In this document: positions 23,465 to 31,758 of the stretch, piece after piece
How positions within the stretch are numbered: position 1 is the stretch's first letter
How the letters are laid out: each line of letters opens with the position of its first letter
From: Lachnospiraceae bacterium G11
GTDB taxonomy: Bacteria > Bacillota > Clostridia > Lachnospirales > Lachnospiraceae
Reading direction: 5' to 3'
Length of the DNA stretch: 64,000 nucleotides
Assembly (NCBI GenBank): GCA_900103495.1
Contig: FMWZ01000009.1
Location: 109,038 to 173,037, forward strand
Made by a program: the position numbers and the translations under genes
Notes under the pieces: generated by a model
The model's database searches: none
The model's input: only the letters and a program-made list of their open reading frames with translations
What the model was told of the DNA's origin: nothing

Positions 23465-23753
23465 CATAAGATTTTCCCAAAAGAAGAAGTTTATTATGCC
23501 GGAAAATAGCGAAGCGGTTGGATTTAGTTGACATAATATAGAGGTAAAGCATAATAAATCCTTGAAATCTTCTTGTCATTATGCGTGGAGTAATAGATTA
23601 GTTTACATAATTTCAGAAAATCTCATAATAAACAACAAGAAATTCTCATCTATTATGTCCAGGTCTAAAATCTCCGGGAAAGCCTCAAGTAAAAAGCCCC
23701 TGGAAACTCTAATAAACATCATAACAGAAAGCAAGAAAACAGCTTCCATTATG
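23465..23753. repeat. Array of four 34-nt dyads, CATAA(N24)TTATG
   Basis: Four units of exactly 34 bases, each opening CATAA and closing TTATG: 23465-23498, 23550-23583, 23624-23657 and 23720-23753. Intervening stretches are 51, 40 and 62 bases; two contain AGTT(T/G)ACATAAT and a second CATAAT 18 bases on. The units share A/T-rich interiors with CAAGAA or TTCTTG cores. The gene-free stretch 23300-23856 otherwise holds the 24-bp repeat, the arg terminator and nothing that looks coding. Confidence 0.7.
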
Positions 23754-23782
23754 CGCCGCACCCCCAATCACTAACTTCCACA

Positions 23783-23834
23783 TAAAAACGCAGCGAGCAA
23801 AGCCCACAGGATTGACTTTGCTCGCCGCTATCTA
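23783..23834 (-). terminator. Terminator of the arginine operon
   Basis: Perfect 10-bp stem GCGAGCAAAG (23793-23802) and CTTTGCTCGC (23816-23825), 13-base loop, then GCTGCGTTTTTATG on the minus strand. It lies about 95 bases after the argD stop, beyond repeat copy 5. Confidence 0.8.
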
Positions 23835-23856
23835 AGGAGTACGATGTATGCAGTTT

Positions 23857-23923
23857 TAGGTGCAATTTGGGACTGTCCCCAAATTGCACGGTGCAGGATG
23901 GGGACAGGCCCAAATTGCACCTA
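23857..23923. repeat. Palindromic repeat, copy 5, including the argD stop codon
   Basis: TAGGTGCAATTTGGGAC (from 23857) mirrors GGCCCAAATTGCACCTA (to 23923). The right outer triplet, TAG on the minus strand, is the argD stop codon. The core has two GGGACTGTCCCC-type palindromes around CGGTGCAGGAT. Confidence 0.9.
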
Positions 23924-25123
23924 GATACATTTCTCGAGAATTGACAACATTGCGTCCACGTCGGACTTGGTGATGACCAAAGGCGGGACGAAGCGGATGA
24001 TGTTGGAGCCGGCGTTGATGAGAACGAGGCCGGCGGACATGCAGCGCTCGATGATGGGGCCCACGGGTGAAGTGAATTCAAGGCCCTGCATGAGACCCAC
24101 ACCACGATGGCCGGCGATAACGCTGGGGCCAAGGCGAGATGCCAATTCCTCAAGCTTGTCATACAAGTACGCCCCAACCACACGCACATTACCTAACACA
24201 TCAAGTCTCTCATACTCAGAAAGCACCGTAGCCGTGGCAATGGCTGCCAGAGGGTTTCCGCCGTAAGTGGTGCCGTGGTCTCCTGCCTTAAGAGAGTTCT
24301 GAGCGACCTTTTCCGTCATCAGGAACGCTCCCCCGGGGACACCGCAGGTAAGACCCTTGGCGGAGGTCATAATATCAGGCTTTACGCCGTATTTCTGCCA
24401 TGCGAACATGGTGCCGGTTCGACCCATGCCGCACTGAATTTCATCAAGAATCAAGAGGATATCGTTAGCGTCACACAGCGCACGCACACCCTCAAGAAAC
24501 GCCGGCTCAGCGGGATAAATCCCGCCCTCTCCCTGCACTGTCTCCATAATAATTGCGCAGGTTTTATCATTAACAAGAGCCTTAATTGACTCCAGATCAT
24601 TCATCTTTCCAAACTTAACCCCGCCGATCATGGGCTCGAAAGCCTCACGATACTTGGGATTTCCGGTAACGGACAAAGCACCGAAAGTACGACCATGGAA
24701 GGAATGCTCTAAAGCAATAATCTCATGATCTGTGGTGCCATCCTTAAGATAAGCATATTTACGAGCCGCCTTCAATGCGCCCTCAACCGCCTCGGCGCCG
24801 GAATTGGTGAAGAACACCCTATCCATTCCGGAAGCCTTCTTCAAAGCCTTCGCCGCTTCGACAGCCGGCACGTTATAGAAGTAGTTGGAGGTGTGGATGA
24901 TTTTATCAACCTGGGATTTCAGCGCCTCTTTGTATGCTGAATTACTATATCCCAATGCAAAAACCGCAATTCCTCCGCAGAAGTCCAAGTACTCCTTGCC
25001 GTTAATGTCATACAAGTGCACGCCCTCGCCCTTATCAAACACAATCTGATAACGGTTGTAAGTATGCAATAAAGCAGCCTCAGCTTCATCTATATAAGTC
25101 TTCATATCAACACTAGAACTCAT
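23921..25123 (-). CDS. argD: Acetylornithine aminotransferase
   Basis: A 400-residue class III PLP aminotransferase that converts N-acetylglutamate semialdehyde to N-acetylornithine. Motifs: YLDFCGGIAVFALGYSNSAY, FFTNSGAEAVEGALKAARKY, HSFHGRTFGALSVTGNPKYR, LILDEIQCGMGRTGTMFAWQ and the PLP lysine in MTSAKGL. Last gene of the arg operon, three bases after argB. The stop codon is shared with repeat copy 5. Family members can also act on succinyl-diaminopimelate. Confidence 0.95.
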   Translation of the reverse strand: MSSSVDMKTYIDEAEAALLHTYNRYQIVFDKGEGVHLYDINGKEYLDFCGGIAVFALGYSNSAYKEALKSQVDKIIHTSNYFYNVPAVEAAKALKKASGMDRVFFTNSGAEAVEGALKAARKYAYLKDGTTDHEIIALEHSFHGRTFGALSVTGNPKYREAFEPMIGGVKFGKMNDLESIKALVNDKTCAIIMETVQGEGGIYPAEPAFLEGVRALCDANDILLILDEIQCGMGRTGTMFAWQKYGVKPDIMTSAKGLTCGVPGGAFLMTEKVAQNSLKAGDHGTTYGGNPLAAIATATVLSEYERLDVLGNVRVVGAYLYDKLEELASRLGPSVIAGHRGVGLMQGLEFTSPVGPIIERCMSAGLVLINAGSNIIRFVPPLVITKSDVDAMLSILEKCI

Positions 25124-25126
25124 AAT

Positions 25127-26011
25127 CTATTCCTCATCCTCATCCCTAAGAATCATGGTTCCCACACCTTCTTTTGTGAAGACCTCAAGTAAGAGGCAGT
25201 GGGGAATACGTCCGTCCAGGATATGCACCCTGTTTACGCCGTTTGTGACAGCTGAAGTGCAGTTGGCAAGCTTAGGAAGCATGCCGCCGCCGATAATTCC
25301 ACCATCGATAAGCTCATTGGCTTCCGACGCGGTAATTCTCTGAATAAATGTGGATTTATCCTCGAAATCCTTATAAAGGCCTTCCACATCAGTAAGGAAA
25401 ACCAGCTTATCCGCCCCTACAGCCTTTGCGATGGCGCAGGCCGCATCGTCGGCGTTTATATTGTAAGTATTGAAATCATCTCCAAAGCCGATGGGCGCCA
25501 CAATTGGAAGGAAATCCTTCTCAAGGAGGTCCAGGAGAATCTTAGGATTAACGTTTTTTACATCACCTACAAAACCAATGTCCTGGCCGCCGGAAAGTTT
25601 CTTATCAACATTCAGCAAAGAACCGTCCTTGCCGGAAATGCCCACAGCGTTGACTCCAAGAGAATTAACCATGTTTACAAGGCGCTTATTTACGCGGTTT
25701 AAGACCATCTCGGCAATCTCCATGGTCTCCTCGTCGGTGACACGAAGTCCGTTAACGAACTCTGACTCCTTGCCCACTTTCTTGACCCAGCCGGAAATTT
25801 CCTTGCCGCCACCGTGAACGATGATGGGCTTGAAGCCAACCAGCTTAAGAAGCACCACATCCTCGATGACGTTCTTCTGAAGCTCCTCGTTAGACATGGC
25901 GGAACCGCCGTATTTTACCACAATAATCTTACGATTGAACTTCTGAATATAGGGCAGAGCCTCGATTAAGACCTCGGCCTTTTTAAGTATTTCTTCCATA
26001 TTTTTCTCCAT
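25127..26011 (-). CDS. argB: Acetylglutamate kinase
   Basis: A 294-residue amino-acid kinase that phosphorylates N-acetylglutamate, the second step of arginine synthesis. Motifs: [79 protein letters not shown] and [11 protein letters not shown]. The N-terminal helix ([20 protein letters not shown]) is of the arginine-inhibitable hexameric type, so feedback control by arginine is likely. AGGAG precedes the ATG. Lies 13 bases after argJ. Confidence 0.96.
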   Translation of the reverse strand: MEKNMEEILKKAEVLIEALPYIQKFNRKIIVVKYGGSAMSNEELQKNVIEDVVLLKLVGFKPIIVHGGGKEISGWVKKVGKESEFVNGLRVTDEETMEIAEMVLNRVNKRLVNMVNSLGVNAVGISGKDGSLLNVDKKLSGGQDIGFVGDVKNVNPKILLDLLEKDFLPIVAPIGFGDDFNTYNINADDAACAIAKAVGADKLVFLTDVEGLYKDFEDKSTFIQRITASEANELIDGGIIGGGMLPKLANCTSAVTNGVNRVHILDGRIPHCLLLEVFTKEGVGTMILRDEDEE

Positions 26012-26024
26012 GGTAAAATCTCCT

Positions 26025-27248
26025 CTAGCTCCGATAATCCGCGTTAATTTTCACATAATCAAGAGTCAGATCGCAGCCCCATGCCGTGGCCTCCTCGTGA
26101 CCCATCTTCATATCTGCCAAAAATCTTACTTCCTTTTCGGAAAGAAGCTTGCTGGCCTCTTCCTCCGAATAATCAAGGCCCGCGCCGTCCTCGTAGATTA
26201 ACATGGACTTGTCTCCGGCCTCAAGGAAAAGGCTCATTTTCTCGGGGTCAAACTGTACCCCTGAGTATCCAAGAGCGCAAACCACGCGGCCCCAGTTGGC
26301 ATCGTGGCCGTAAACTGCAGCCTTGGTGAGAGATGAGCAGATGACGGATTTTGCCAGAATACGGGCGTTCTCCTTGGTGTCAGCCCCCACGACTTTGCAT
26401 TCGATGAGAGCTTCGGCACCCTCGCCGTCCCCCGCAAGCCTCTTGGCCTGGGTCTCGTTTATGTAATGAAGTGCTTTGGTAAAAACTTCACACTCCTCAG
26501 TACCTTCCTTAATTTCGGGGTTTCCGGCCTCTCCGTTAGCCATAACGATTAACGTGTCGTTTGTTGAAGTGTCGCCGTCAACGGAAATCATGTTGTAGGT
26601 GTCCTTCACGTCAGCCTTAAGGATCTTGGTGAGAAGCTCCTTTGAAATCACAGCGTCGGTGGTGACGTAGCCAAGCATGGTGCACATGTTGGGGTGAATC
26701 ATTCCAGAGCCCTTGCTCATGGCGCCGAAGGTTACGGTTTTGCCGCCGATTTCCACCTTAAGGGCCAGCTCCTTATTTACGGTGTCGGTGGTCATTATGG
26801 CCTTTGAAGCCTTGGTGCCATCGGCCTTGTCAGCAGACTTTGCAGCCACGAGTTTAGTGATGCCGGCTTTAATTCTATCCATGGGAAGCTGCGCGCCGAT
26901 AACGCCGGTGGAGCCCACAAGTACGGCGTTCTCAGGAATTCCGAGAACCTCGGCTGCTGCTTTTGCGGTATCCTTACAGTAACCCATTCCCACCTTGCCC
27001 GTTGCAGCGTTGGCGATACCTGTATTGACGATAACTGCCTGAACGAAGGGGCTTGTCTCAACCAGCTTCTTATCCCACATGACGGGAGCCGCCTTTACCA
27101 CGTTGCTGGTGAAAGTCGCTGCAGCCACACAGGGCTTCTTTGAATAGATAATGGCCATATCAAGCCTGTTTTTGTACTTTATTTCAGCTTCAACCCCTGC
27201 GGCTTCGAAGCCTAAGGGGGCGTTAATTCCGCCTTCGATTAATTTCAT
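26025..27248 (-). CDS. argJ: Glutamate N-acetyltransferase/ornithine acetyltransferase
   Basis: A 407-residue self-cleaving enzyme that recycles the acetyl group from acetylornithine to glutamate. It begins [20 protein letters not shown]. The cleavage motif is [16 protein letters not shown]: Thr is the nucleophile and the preceding residue is Cys where Ala is more common. DGDTSTND and DANWGRV are also typical. Whether it is bifunctional (also acetyl-CoA dependent) is not shown; a GNAT protein in the operon could supply primary synthase activity. Confidence 0.95.
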   Translation of the reverse strand: MKLIEGGINAPLGFEAAGVEAEIKYKNRLDMAIIYSKKPCVAAATFTSNVVKAAPVMWDKKLVETSPFVQAVIVNTGIANAATGKVGMGYCKDTAKAAAEVLGIPENAVLVGSTGVIGAQLPMDRIKAGITKLVAAKSADKADGTKASKAIMTTDTVNKELALKVEIGGKTVTFGAMSKGSGMIHPNMCTMLGYVTTDAVISKELLTKILKADVKDTYNMISVDGDTSTNDTLIVMANGEAGNPEIKEGTEECEVFTKALHYINETQAKRLAGDGEGAEALIECKVVGADTKENARILAKSVICSSLTKAAVYGHDANWGRVVCALGYSGVQFDPEKMSLFLEAGDKSMLIYEDGAGLDYSEEEASKLLSEKEVRFLADMKMGHEEATAWGCDLTLDYVKINADYRS

Positions 27249-27282
27249 TGATTTGTCTCTCCTGTTGTTATGTAAACTAGCG

Positions 27283-27738
27283 CTATGAATTAAATCTAAC
27301 GATATTTTCGGTATTTAAAGTGAAATCATAATAGTTCAAATCAAGTCTTTCGGTCCAGCCGATTTCCTTCCAGAAGGCGTTTCCCACGTCATTCTTGGTG
27401 AAAGCAATGAGGGAGACCTTGCTGATTTCCTCTGCTTTCAAAGCTTCCATGCACTTCACAACCATGGCCTTTCCGATGCCCTTTCTTCGCATGTCCTCAC
27501 GGACACAAACGTGATACAGGCAGCCTCTTCTGCCGTCGTGACCGCAAAGAATGGCGCCAACAACCTCGCCCTTATACCTTGCAACCACGCTGGTGGTGGG
27601 GTTTCTTCTTAGAAATTTGGCAACCCCTTCGTATGAGTCATCTATGCTTCTTATGGCGAAACCCTTGATGGTGTGCCAGAGTCCCGCAACGCCCTCGTAG
27701 TCATCCGCCGTCATTACTGAAATTATGATATCTTCCAA
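27283..27738 (-). CDS. GNAT acetyltransferase in the arg operon
   Basis: A 151-residue GNAT. The acetyl-CoA motif is VCVREDMRRKGIGKAMVVKC, preceded by GEVVGAILCGHDGRRGCLYH; the end is GNAFWKEIGWTERLDLNYYD. The start codon appears to be TTG at 27738 after AGGCAGG; the ATG at 27714 has no site. It lies between argC and argJ, so N-acetylglutamate synthase is a fair guess. The family also includes YpeA-like enzymes of other function. Confidence 0.8.
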   Translation of the reverse strand: MEDIIISVMTADDYEGVAGLWHTIKGFAIRSIDDSYEGVAKFLRRNPTTSVVARYKGEVVGAILCGHDGRRGCLYHVCVREDMRRKGIGKAMVVKCMEALKAEEISKVSLIAFTKNDVGNAFWKEIGWTERLDLNYYDFTLNTENIVRFNS

Positions 27739-27769
27739 TTTATCCTGCCTTTCGGCCGTTTCCCTCGGC

Positions 27770-28717
27770 CTAGCTTACTATATTAAGGCCTGTGGCCTCG
27801 TCGATTCCCATGTGAATATTCATGCACTGCACTGCCGCACCGGATGCGCCCTTTCCAAGATTATCAAATCTGGAAGTCACAAGGATGCGCTCCTCGTTGC
27901 CCGTTACAAAGATTTCCAGATCGTCCCATCCTGCCTTTACGTTTGCCGGGATAAAACCATTACTCTCCGCTTCCGCTCCAAAGGGCATTACGTGGATGAA
28001 TTTCTCTCCCTTATAGTATTCTGCAAACATGGCATGAACGTCCTCAGGGCCCTTAACCCCCTTAAGCATTTCTGTATATAAAGGAAGGGTTACAAACATT
28101 CCTGCGTAATAATCGTCAACGATGGGGCTGAAAAGGGGAGTCTTATTAAGTCCCGAAATCGCTTTCATCTCCTTAAGGTGCTTATGCTGTTGCGTCAGGG
28201 CATATTGTCTTGGTGAGTTAAAATCATCAGGTTTCTCATCACCTTCATACACCGCAATAGCCTTCTTGCCTGCTCCGGAATAACCTGAAACTGCAAAGGA
28301 ACCTACCGGATAGTCAGGGCTCATGATTCCTGAAGCTATCAAAGGATGAGCTAAGCTTATGAAACCTGTGGCGTAACATCCCGGAACAGCAATTCTTTTG
28401 GACTTGGCTATAGCTTCACGCTGTCCCTTCTTTAATTCCGGGAAGCCATAAGTCCAATCGGGATTTACCCTGTGAGCCGTTGATGTGTCAATAATTGTTA
28501 CGTTCTCATTCTCGCATAAAGATACAGACTCAATTGATGCCGCATCGGGAAGGCAAAGGAAAGTCACCTCCGACTCGTTTATGCACTTCTTTCTTGCTTC
28601 CGGATCTTTTCTAAGCTCCGGATCTATCTTTATAAGCTCTATATCGCTTCTGTTCTCGAATCTTTCGTATATCCTAAGGCCTGTGGTTCCTTCGGAACCG
28701 TCTATAAATACTTTCAT
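27770..28717 (-). CDS. argC: N-acetyl-gamma-glutamyl-phosphate reductase (short type)
   Basis: A 315-residue NADP-dependent reductase of the type 2 ArgC group. It starts KVFIDGSEGTTGLRIYERFE, with TFLCLPDAAS, the active-site cysteine in IAVPGCYATGFISLAHPLI, and GYSGAGKKAI. ATG at 28717 with GGAG upstream; the frame continues to 28759 but that part is promoter. First gene of the arginine operon. Transcription likely starts at the promoter overlapping a long inverted repeat (28741-28802), a plausible site for ArgR control. Confidence 0.93.
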   Translation of the reverse strand: MKVFIDGSEGTTGLRIYERFENRSDIELIKIDPELRKDPEARKKCINESEVTFLCLPDAASIESVSLCENENVTIIDTSTAHRVNPDWTYGFPELKKGQREAIAKSKRIAVPGCYATGFISLAHPLIASGIMSPDYPVGSFAVSGYSGAGKKAIAVYEGDEKPDDFNSPRQYALTQQHKHLKEMKAISGLNKTPLFSPIVDDYYAGMFVTLPLYTEMLKGVKGPEDVHAMFAEYYKGEKFIHVMPFGAEAESNGFIPANVKAGWDDLEIFVTGNEERILVTSRFDNLGKGASGAAVQCMNIHMGIDEATGLNIVS

Positions 28718-28740
28718 AATTTTATCTCCTAATGTGTATA

Positions 28741-28802
28741 ATAATACAGCCTGCCACATAGAAAATCAAGGCAAATCTTGATTTTTATGCAACAAGCTGT
28801 AT
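28741..28802 (-). promoter_or_regulatory. argC promoter embedded in an extended palindrome, possible ARG box
   Basis: Minus strand TTGATT (28764-28769), 17 bases, TATTAT (28741-28746). A perfect inverted repeat AAAATCAAG (28762-28770) and CTTGATTTT (28777-28785) covers the -35 box, and outer arms ATACAGC (28744-28750) and GCTGTAT (28796-28802) extend it. TGCATAAAAATCAA (minus strand) is near the ArgR box pattern TGAATAAAAATTCA at 11 of 14 positions. It could also act as a weak terminator for pseF. Confidence 0.5.
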
Positions 28803-28805
28803 TTT

Positions 28806-29486
28806 CTACATCAATTTATACTTTAATTCGGCTATCTGCCAGTCCGATATCTCGTCAATGTCCTGAACTTCAGTATCAGGAGTGATTATGGGGATGACCT
28901 TGCCTCCCACAATCTGACCAAATTTCCTGAAAGAGGACACCTTAAAGCAATAGTACTGTCCACAGTCATGATAGAAGGGCTCCAGGTCCTGAGACCTCTT
29001 ATTGGTATTCTCTGGCCATTTATATTCCAGGCTTCCATTATTTATTATGAGGCTTCGCTGTGGAGGGAAAGAAAACTTAACCACAGGCATTGCCGCATCA
29101 CCATCTTCATCCTCTAGTTTATTCATGGCGATTTTAAGCTTCTCGGCCGTAACAAAAGGAGCTGTGGGGTAAATGCAACAAGCATAATCAAAAGTTTGGC
29201 CCGTCTTTTCATATTTATCCAACACCTCAGAAATAACATCCGCCGTAGTGGCAAAATCATTAGATGTTTCATCACTCCTGTAGAAGGGGATCTTTGCTCC
29301 AAACGCCCTAGCTATATCAGCAATTTCAACATCATCTGTGGATACCATAACCTCATCAAATATTCCGCTTCCAAGAGCCGCCTCAATTGAATAGGCCATG
29401 ATAGGCTTCCCACAGAACTCCTTAATATTTTTCCTCGGAATCCTCTTACTTCCACCTCTAGCTGTAATAATCGCAATTGTTTTCAT
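28806..29486 (-). CDS. pseF: Pseudaminic acid cytidylyltransferase
   Basis: A 226-residue CMP-sugar synthase. It starts MKTIAIITARGGSKRIPRKN, the CMP-sialate-type nucleotide-binding motif, with CGKPIMAYSIEAAL, VMVSTDDVEIADIA, DFATTADVISEVLDKYEK and CIYPTAPFVTAEKL, which together point to PseF rather than NeuA. It activates pseudaminic acid as CMP-Pse, the donor used in flagellin and capsule glycosylation. It is separated from pseI by an ATPase and a toxin-antitoxin remnant, and lies 16 bases downstream of the ATPase. Confidence 0.9.
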   Translation of the reverse strand: MKTIAIITARGGSKRIPRKNIKEFCGKPIMAYSIEAALGSGIFDEVMVSTDDVEIADIARAFGAKIPFYRSDETSNDFATTADVISEVLDKYEKTGQTFDYACCIYPTAPFVTAEKLKIAMNKLEDEDGDAAMPVVKFSFPPQRSLIINNGSLEYKWPENTNKRSQDLEPFYHDCGQYYCFKVSSFRKFGQIVGGKVIPIITPDTEVQDIDEISDWQIAELKYKLM

Positions 29487-29502
29487 CTTTCATACCTCAC
29501 AA

Positions 29503-30924
29503 TTATTTTTCAAATAAATCATCTAAAACAATAGTCGACTGAATATTTCCGGCATACTGGTTATCAACCAGTCCATAGGTAGTAATTAATGTTGGGAAAA
29601 TTGCATATTTTGTTCCCGTTCCCCTAACCAAATCGGAAATTCTGTTTCTTATTTTTGTATCTTCACTGATATCCAAAGCATACTCAGACGCAGAGTACTT
29701 CATCTCGCAAAGATTTATAACCTGATCTCTTCTGACAATCAGCAAATCTATCTGAGACCCCTTGATTCCTGCCTCCTTATCAGCTTTACAATACCACGAA
29801 TTTACCCCCGTCTGAACCCCTGAAATTCCAAGTTTCTTTTTAATCTGTTTCACGTGTTCCAGGCACACTCGTTCAAAAGCCAATCCAAGCCAGCTGTTTA
29901 CCGATGGATTATTAATCCGGTTGGACCAAAAATGCTCGTCCCCATGACTACCTTCCATGAATTGGTAATAGAATAGCGTAAAATTATCAATCAGCTGATA
30001 AACCGCATTCTTCTTCTTCATTCCAAAGGCATAGTATTTTCGGATAAAACCACAACTCTCTAACTCATCGAGTTTTGCGGTCAGGTTTCCGCAATTATCC
30101 AATCCGGAATGCTCTATTATCTCTTCTCGTGTCATTCCAGCCTTCTTAGTGCCCAGAGTTTCTACTATCTTCATATGAACCTCAGGCTTTCTGTAGATAG
30201 AAGCATACAAAAACCCGAACTCATCTTTTAAAGGAGCGTTTCCGGCAAATAAAATATCATCCACGTTCTGTTCAACGCTTTTTCCCTTTTCCAGAAATCC
30301 CCAGTAGAACGGGACTCCTCCAAATATCATATAGTATTGCAGAATCTGAAGCCTGGTCAGAGCCAAACCTCTCTGCCTTACATACTCTTCACACTCAGAC
30401 AACGTAAAGCCCTTCAAAGCAATCTGCTCCGTTAACCTGTTGTATAAGCCCCCCTTATTATGAATAACCTTTGACATCATCCAAGATGTGGCTGACGCGC
30501 ACACAATAAGAATTACATCTTTGCGGGCAGAAGCCCAGCCATTCCAGAAATTCTCCAAAGCAGAAATCAAGTCGCTGTTTCTGGTGTCCATCCAGGACAG
30601 CTCATCTATAAAGATTACCTTCCTCTTCTCAGAAGAATTTCTTACCAAATCTTTTAGATCCTCAAATGCCTCCAGCCAGTTTCTTCTTCCTTTGCCGGGT
30701 TCTCCTCCTGCGTCCTTAATTGAAGCTTCAAAGGCAAAAATTTGATCTCTCAAACTTCCATCTGACAGACCTGCATGCTGAAAAGTGAATCTATAATTAA
30801 ATGCCTCTCGGATAAGAAAGGTCTTTCCGATTCTTCGTCTTCCATATATGGCGATAAAATGTGAACTGTCATCATTAACTATTTCTTTAAGTTTCTCCAG
30901 TTCCTTATCTCTTCCGGTTATCAT
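29503..30924 (-). CDS. AAA/archaeal-type ATPase with DUF234-like C-terminal domain
   Basis: A 473-residue ATPase. Residues 1-230 are an ATPase_2 domain: GRDKELEKLKEIV, P-loop IAIYGRRRIGKTFLIREA near residue 25, Walker B KVIFIDELSWMDTRNSD. A winged-helix region follows (about 265-330, GMTREEIIEHSG) and the end is a DUF234 nuclease-like domain (QIDLLIVRRDQVINLCEMKY shows a PD-(D/E)xK-like D...E-K). These occur singly in many anaerobes with unknown role. It interrupts the pse gene order. Promoter at 30969-30997. Confidence 0.88.
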   Translation of the reverse strand: MITGRDKELEKLKEIVNDDSSHFIAIYGRRRIGKTFLIREAFNYRFTFQHAGLSDGSLRDQIFAFEASIKDAGGEPGKGRRNWLEAFEDLKDLVRNSSEKRKVIFIDELSWMDTRNSDLISALENFWNGWASARKDVILIVCASATSWMMSKVIHNKGGLYNRLTEQIALKGFTLSECEEYVRQRGLALTRLQILQYYMIFGGVPFYWGFLEKGKSVEQNVDDILFAGNAPLKDEFGFLYASIYRKPEVHMKIVETLGTKKAGMTREEIIEHSGLDNCGNLTAKLDELESCGFIRKYYAFGMKKKNAVYQLIDNFTLFYYQFMEGSHGDEHFWSNRINNPSVNSWLGLAFERVCLEHVKQIKKKLGISGVQTGVNSWYCKADKEAGIKGSQIDLLIVRRDQVINLCEMKYSASEYALDISEDTKIRNRISDLVRGTGTKYAIFPTLITTYGLVDNQYAGNIQSTIVLDDLFEK

Positions 30925-30968
30925 GTTTCATCCTTTCTTAATGTTCATATTTTCATCACTTTAAGTAA

Positions 30969-30997
30969 ATTCTAATGCATTTCTCGAGAAATTTCAA
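30969..30997 (-). promoter_or_regulatory. Promoter of the DUF234 ATPase with palindrome in the spacer
   Basis: Minus strand TTGAAA (30992-30997), 17 bases, TAGAAT (30969-30974). The spacer holds the perfect 14-bp palindrome ATTTCTCGAGAAAT (30979-30992), a likely operator. A further stretch to 31240 holds the inverted repeat at 31075-31121 and overlapping small inverted repeats at about 31144-31195 (GCGGATAA/TTATCCGC and AACCAC/GTGGTT). Confidence 0.55.
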
Positions 30998-31074
30998 GGT
31001 TTTATTCATTTCTCTTTTTCTTAATCTTATCATTTTAATAACATTAAGAAAGAATGGCTGATGGGCGAGGAAAA

Positions 31075-31121
31075 TATACTTCGCTAAATCGCATATTTTT
31101 ATCTCGATTTAGCGAAGTATA
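31075..31121. repeat. 17-bp perfect inverted repeat
   Basis: TATACTTCGCTAAATCG (31075-31091) and its exact reverse complement (31105-31121), separated by 13 A/T-rich bases. It stands in the divergent region between the DUF234 ATPase (minus) and the antitoxin gene (plus). No T-tract of note follows on either strand, so it is unlike a standard terminator. Confidence 0.85.
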
Positions 31122-31239
31122 GCTTTGTTCAATCCTGCTTATCAGCGGATAAACCACGTATTATTCTTTCGTTATCCGCCGAATTTGTGGTTATGTTAGC
31201 CTCCATGTCCTGTCCCAGATTGTCATATTATTCATATGT

Positions 31240-31268
31240 TTGAAATAATGGTATAAACATGGTATAAT
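31240..31268 (+). promoter_or_regulatory. Promoter of the Phd/YefM-type antitoxin gene
   Basis: Plus strand TTGAAA (31240-31245), 17 bases, TATAAT (31263-31268). Two direct repeats ATGGTATAA lie 11 bases apart across spacer and -10 box, a possible antitoxin binding site. Confidence 0.7.
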
Positions 31269-31297
31269 TATCCCATAATAATTTGGAGGTAATAAAT

Positions 31298-31558
31298 ATG
31301 CCGCAGATAATTCCAATTAAGAATCTGAAAAACACATCCGAAGTATCTGATTTAGCTCATAGTGTGGATGAACCAATATATGTTACAAAAAATGGTTATG
31401 GAGACATGGTTCTAATGAGCATGGAAACTTTCGAAGGCGTTTCTGCTGCATTGAAAATGTATCAGAGCTTACTTACATCAGAAAAACAGATTACAGAAGG
31501 GAGAACTCGTGACGCAAAAGAATCTCTCAACAGTATAAGGAGTAAGTATGGCCTATAA
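31298..31558 (+). CDS. Phd/YefM-family antitoxin
   Basis: An 86-residue antitoxin, one of only two plus-strand genes here. MPQIIPIKNLKNTSEVSDLA and PIYVTKNGYGDMVLMSMETF are the Phd/YefM DNA-binding N-terminus; the C-terminal helix (EGRTRDAKESLNSIRSKYGL) would wrap the toxin. The ATG at 31298 follows TTGGAGGT. The toxin ATG (31548) overlaps its last codons, but that toxin is broken, so this is now an orphan that may still regulate. Confidence 0.88.
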   Translation: MPQIIPIKNLKNTSEVSDLAHSVDEPIYVTKNGYGDMVLMSMETFEGVSAALKMYQSLLTSEKQITEGRTRDAKESLNSIRSKYGL

Positions 31559-31744
31559 GTTTCAATAAGTGAAGATCCTTTTCTGGCCGCTTTGACCTAT
31601 CACGAAGCAGTTTTACATGGGATGAATTACAAAATTATATTCAAGATTACTGATGATACGGTCTATATCTTGGGAATATATCATGATTTAGAAAATTATG
31701 TAGAGAAGATTCGCCAAATATGGGATTCATTGGATCTAAAATAA
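31548..31744 (+). pseudogene. RelE/ParE-type toxin remnant, frameshifted
   Basis: The ATG overlaps the antitoxin stop, as in intact pairs. Translation gives MAYKFQ and stop, but one base further the frame continues VSISEDPFLAALTYHEAVLH, then NYKIIFKITDDTVYILGIYH and DLENYVEKIRQIW to a stop at 31744. The end matches RelE/ParE C-termini. One lost G after codon 4 explains the frameshift (AAG GTT expected, AAG TTT seen). At about 65 residues it is also short by some 30, so an internal deletion is likely. Confidence 0.7.
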
Positions 31745-31758
31745 TTGATGTTTGGTAA

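Noticed and set aside
23331..23579. 82-residue open frame on the minus strand
   Set aside because: It spans two of the 34-nt dyads and A/T-rich repeats, has no ribosome site and no recognisable protein pattern.
23465..23753. CRISPR array
   Set aside because: The four 34-nt units share ends and length but not interiors, the gaps are unequal (51, 40, 62 bases), and no cas genes are present.
27260..27280. Fifth copy of the AGTTTACATAAC repeat near argJ
   Set aside because: Only 12 bases match (GTTATGTAAACT at 27267-27278), without the 24-bp repeat; chance cannot be excluded in A/T-rich DNA.
31075..31121. Terminator for the antitoxin or ATPase gene
   Set aside because: It lies upstream of both divergent genes and lacks a flanking T-tract, so it is listed only as an inverted repeat.
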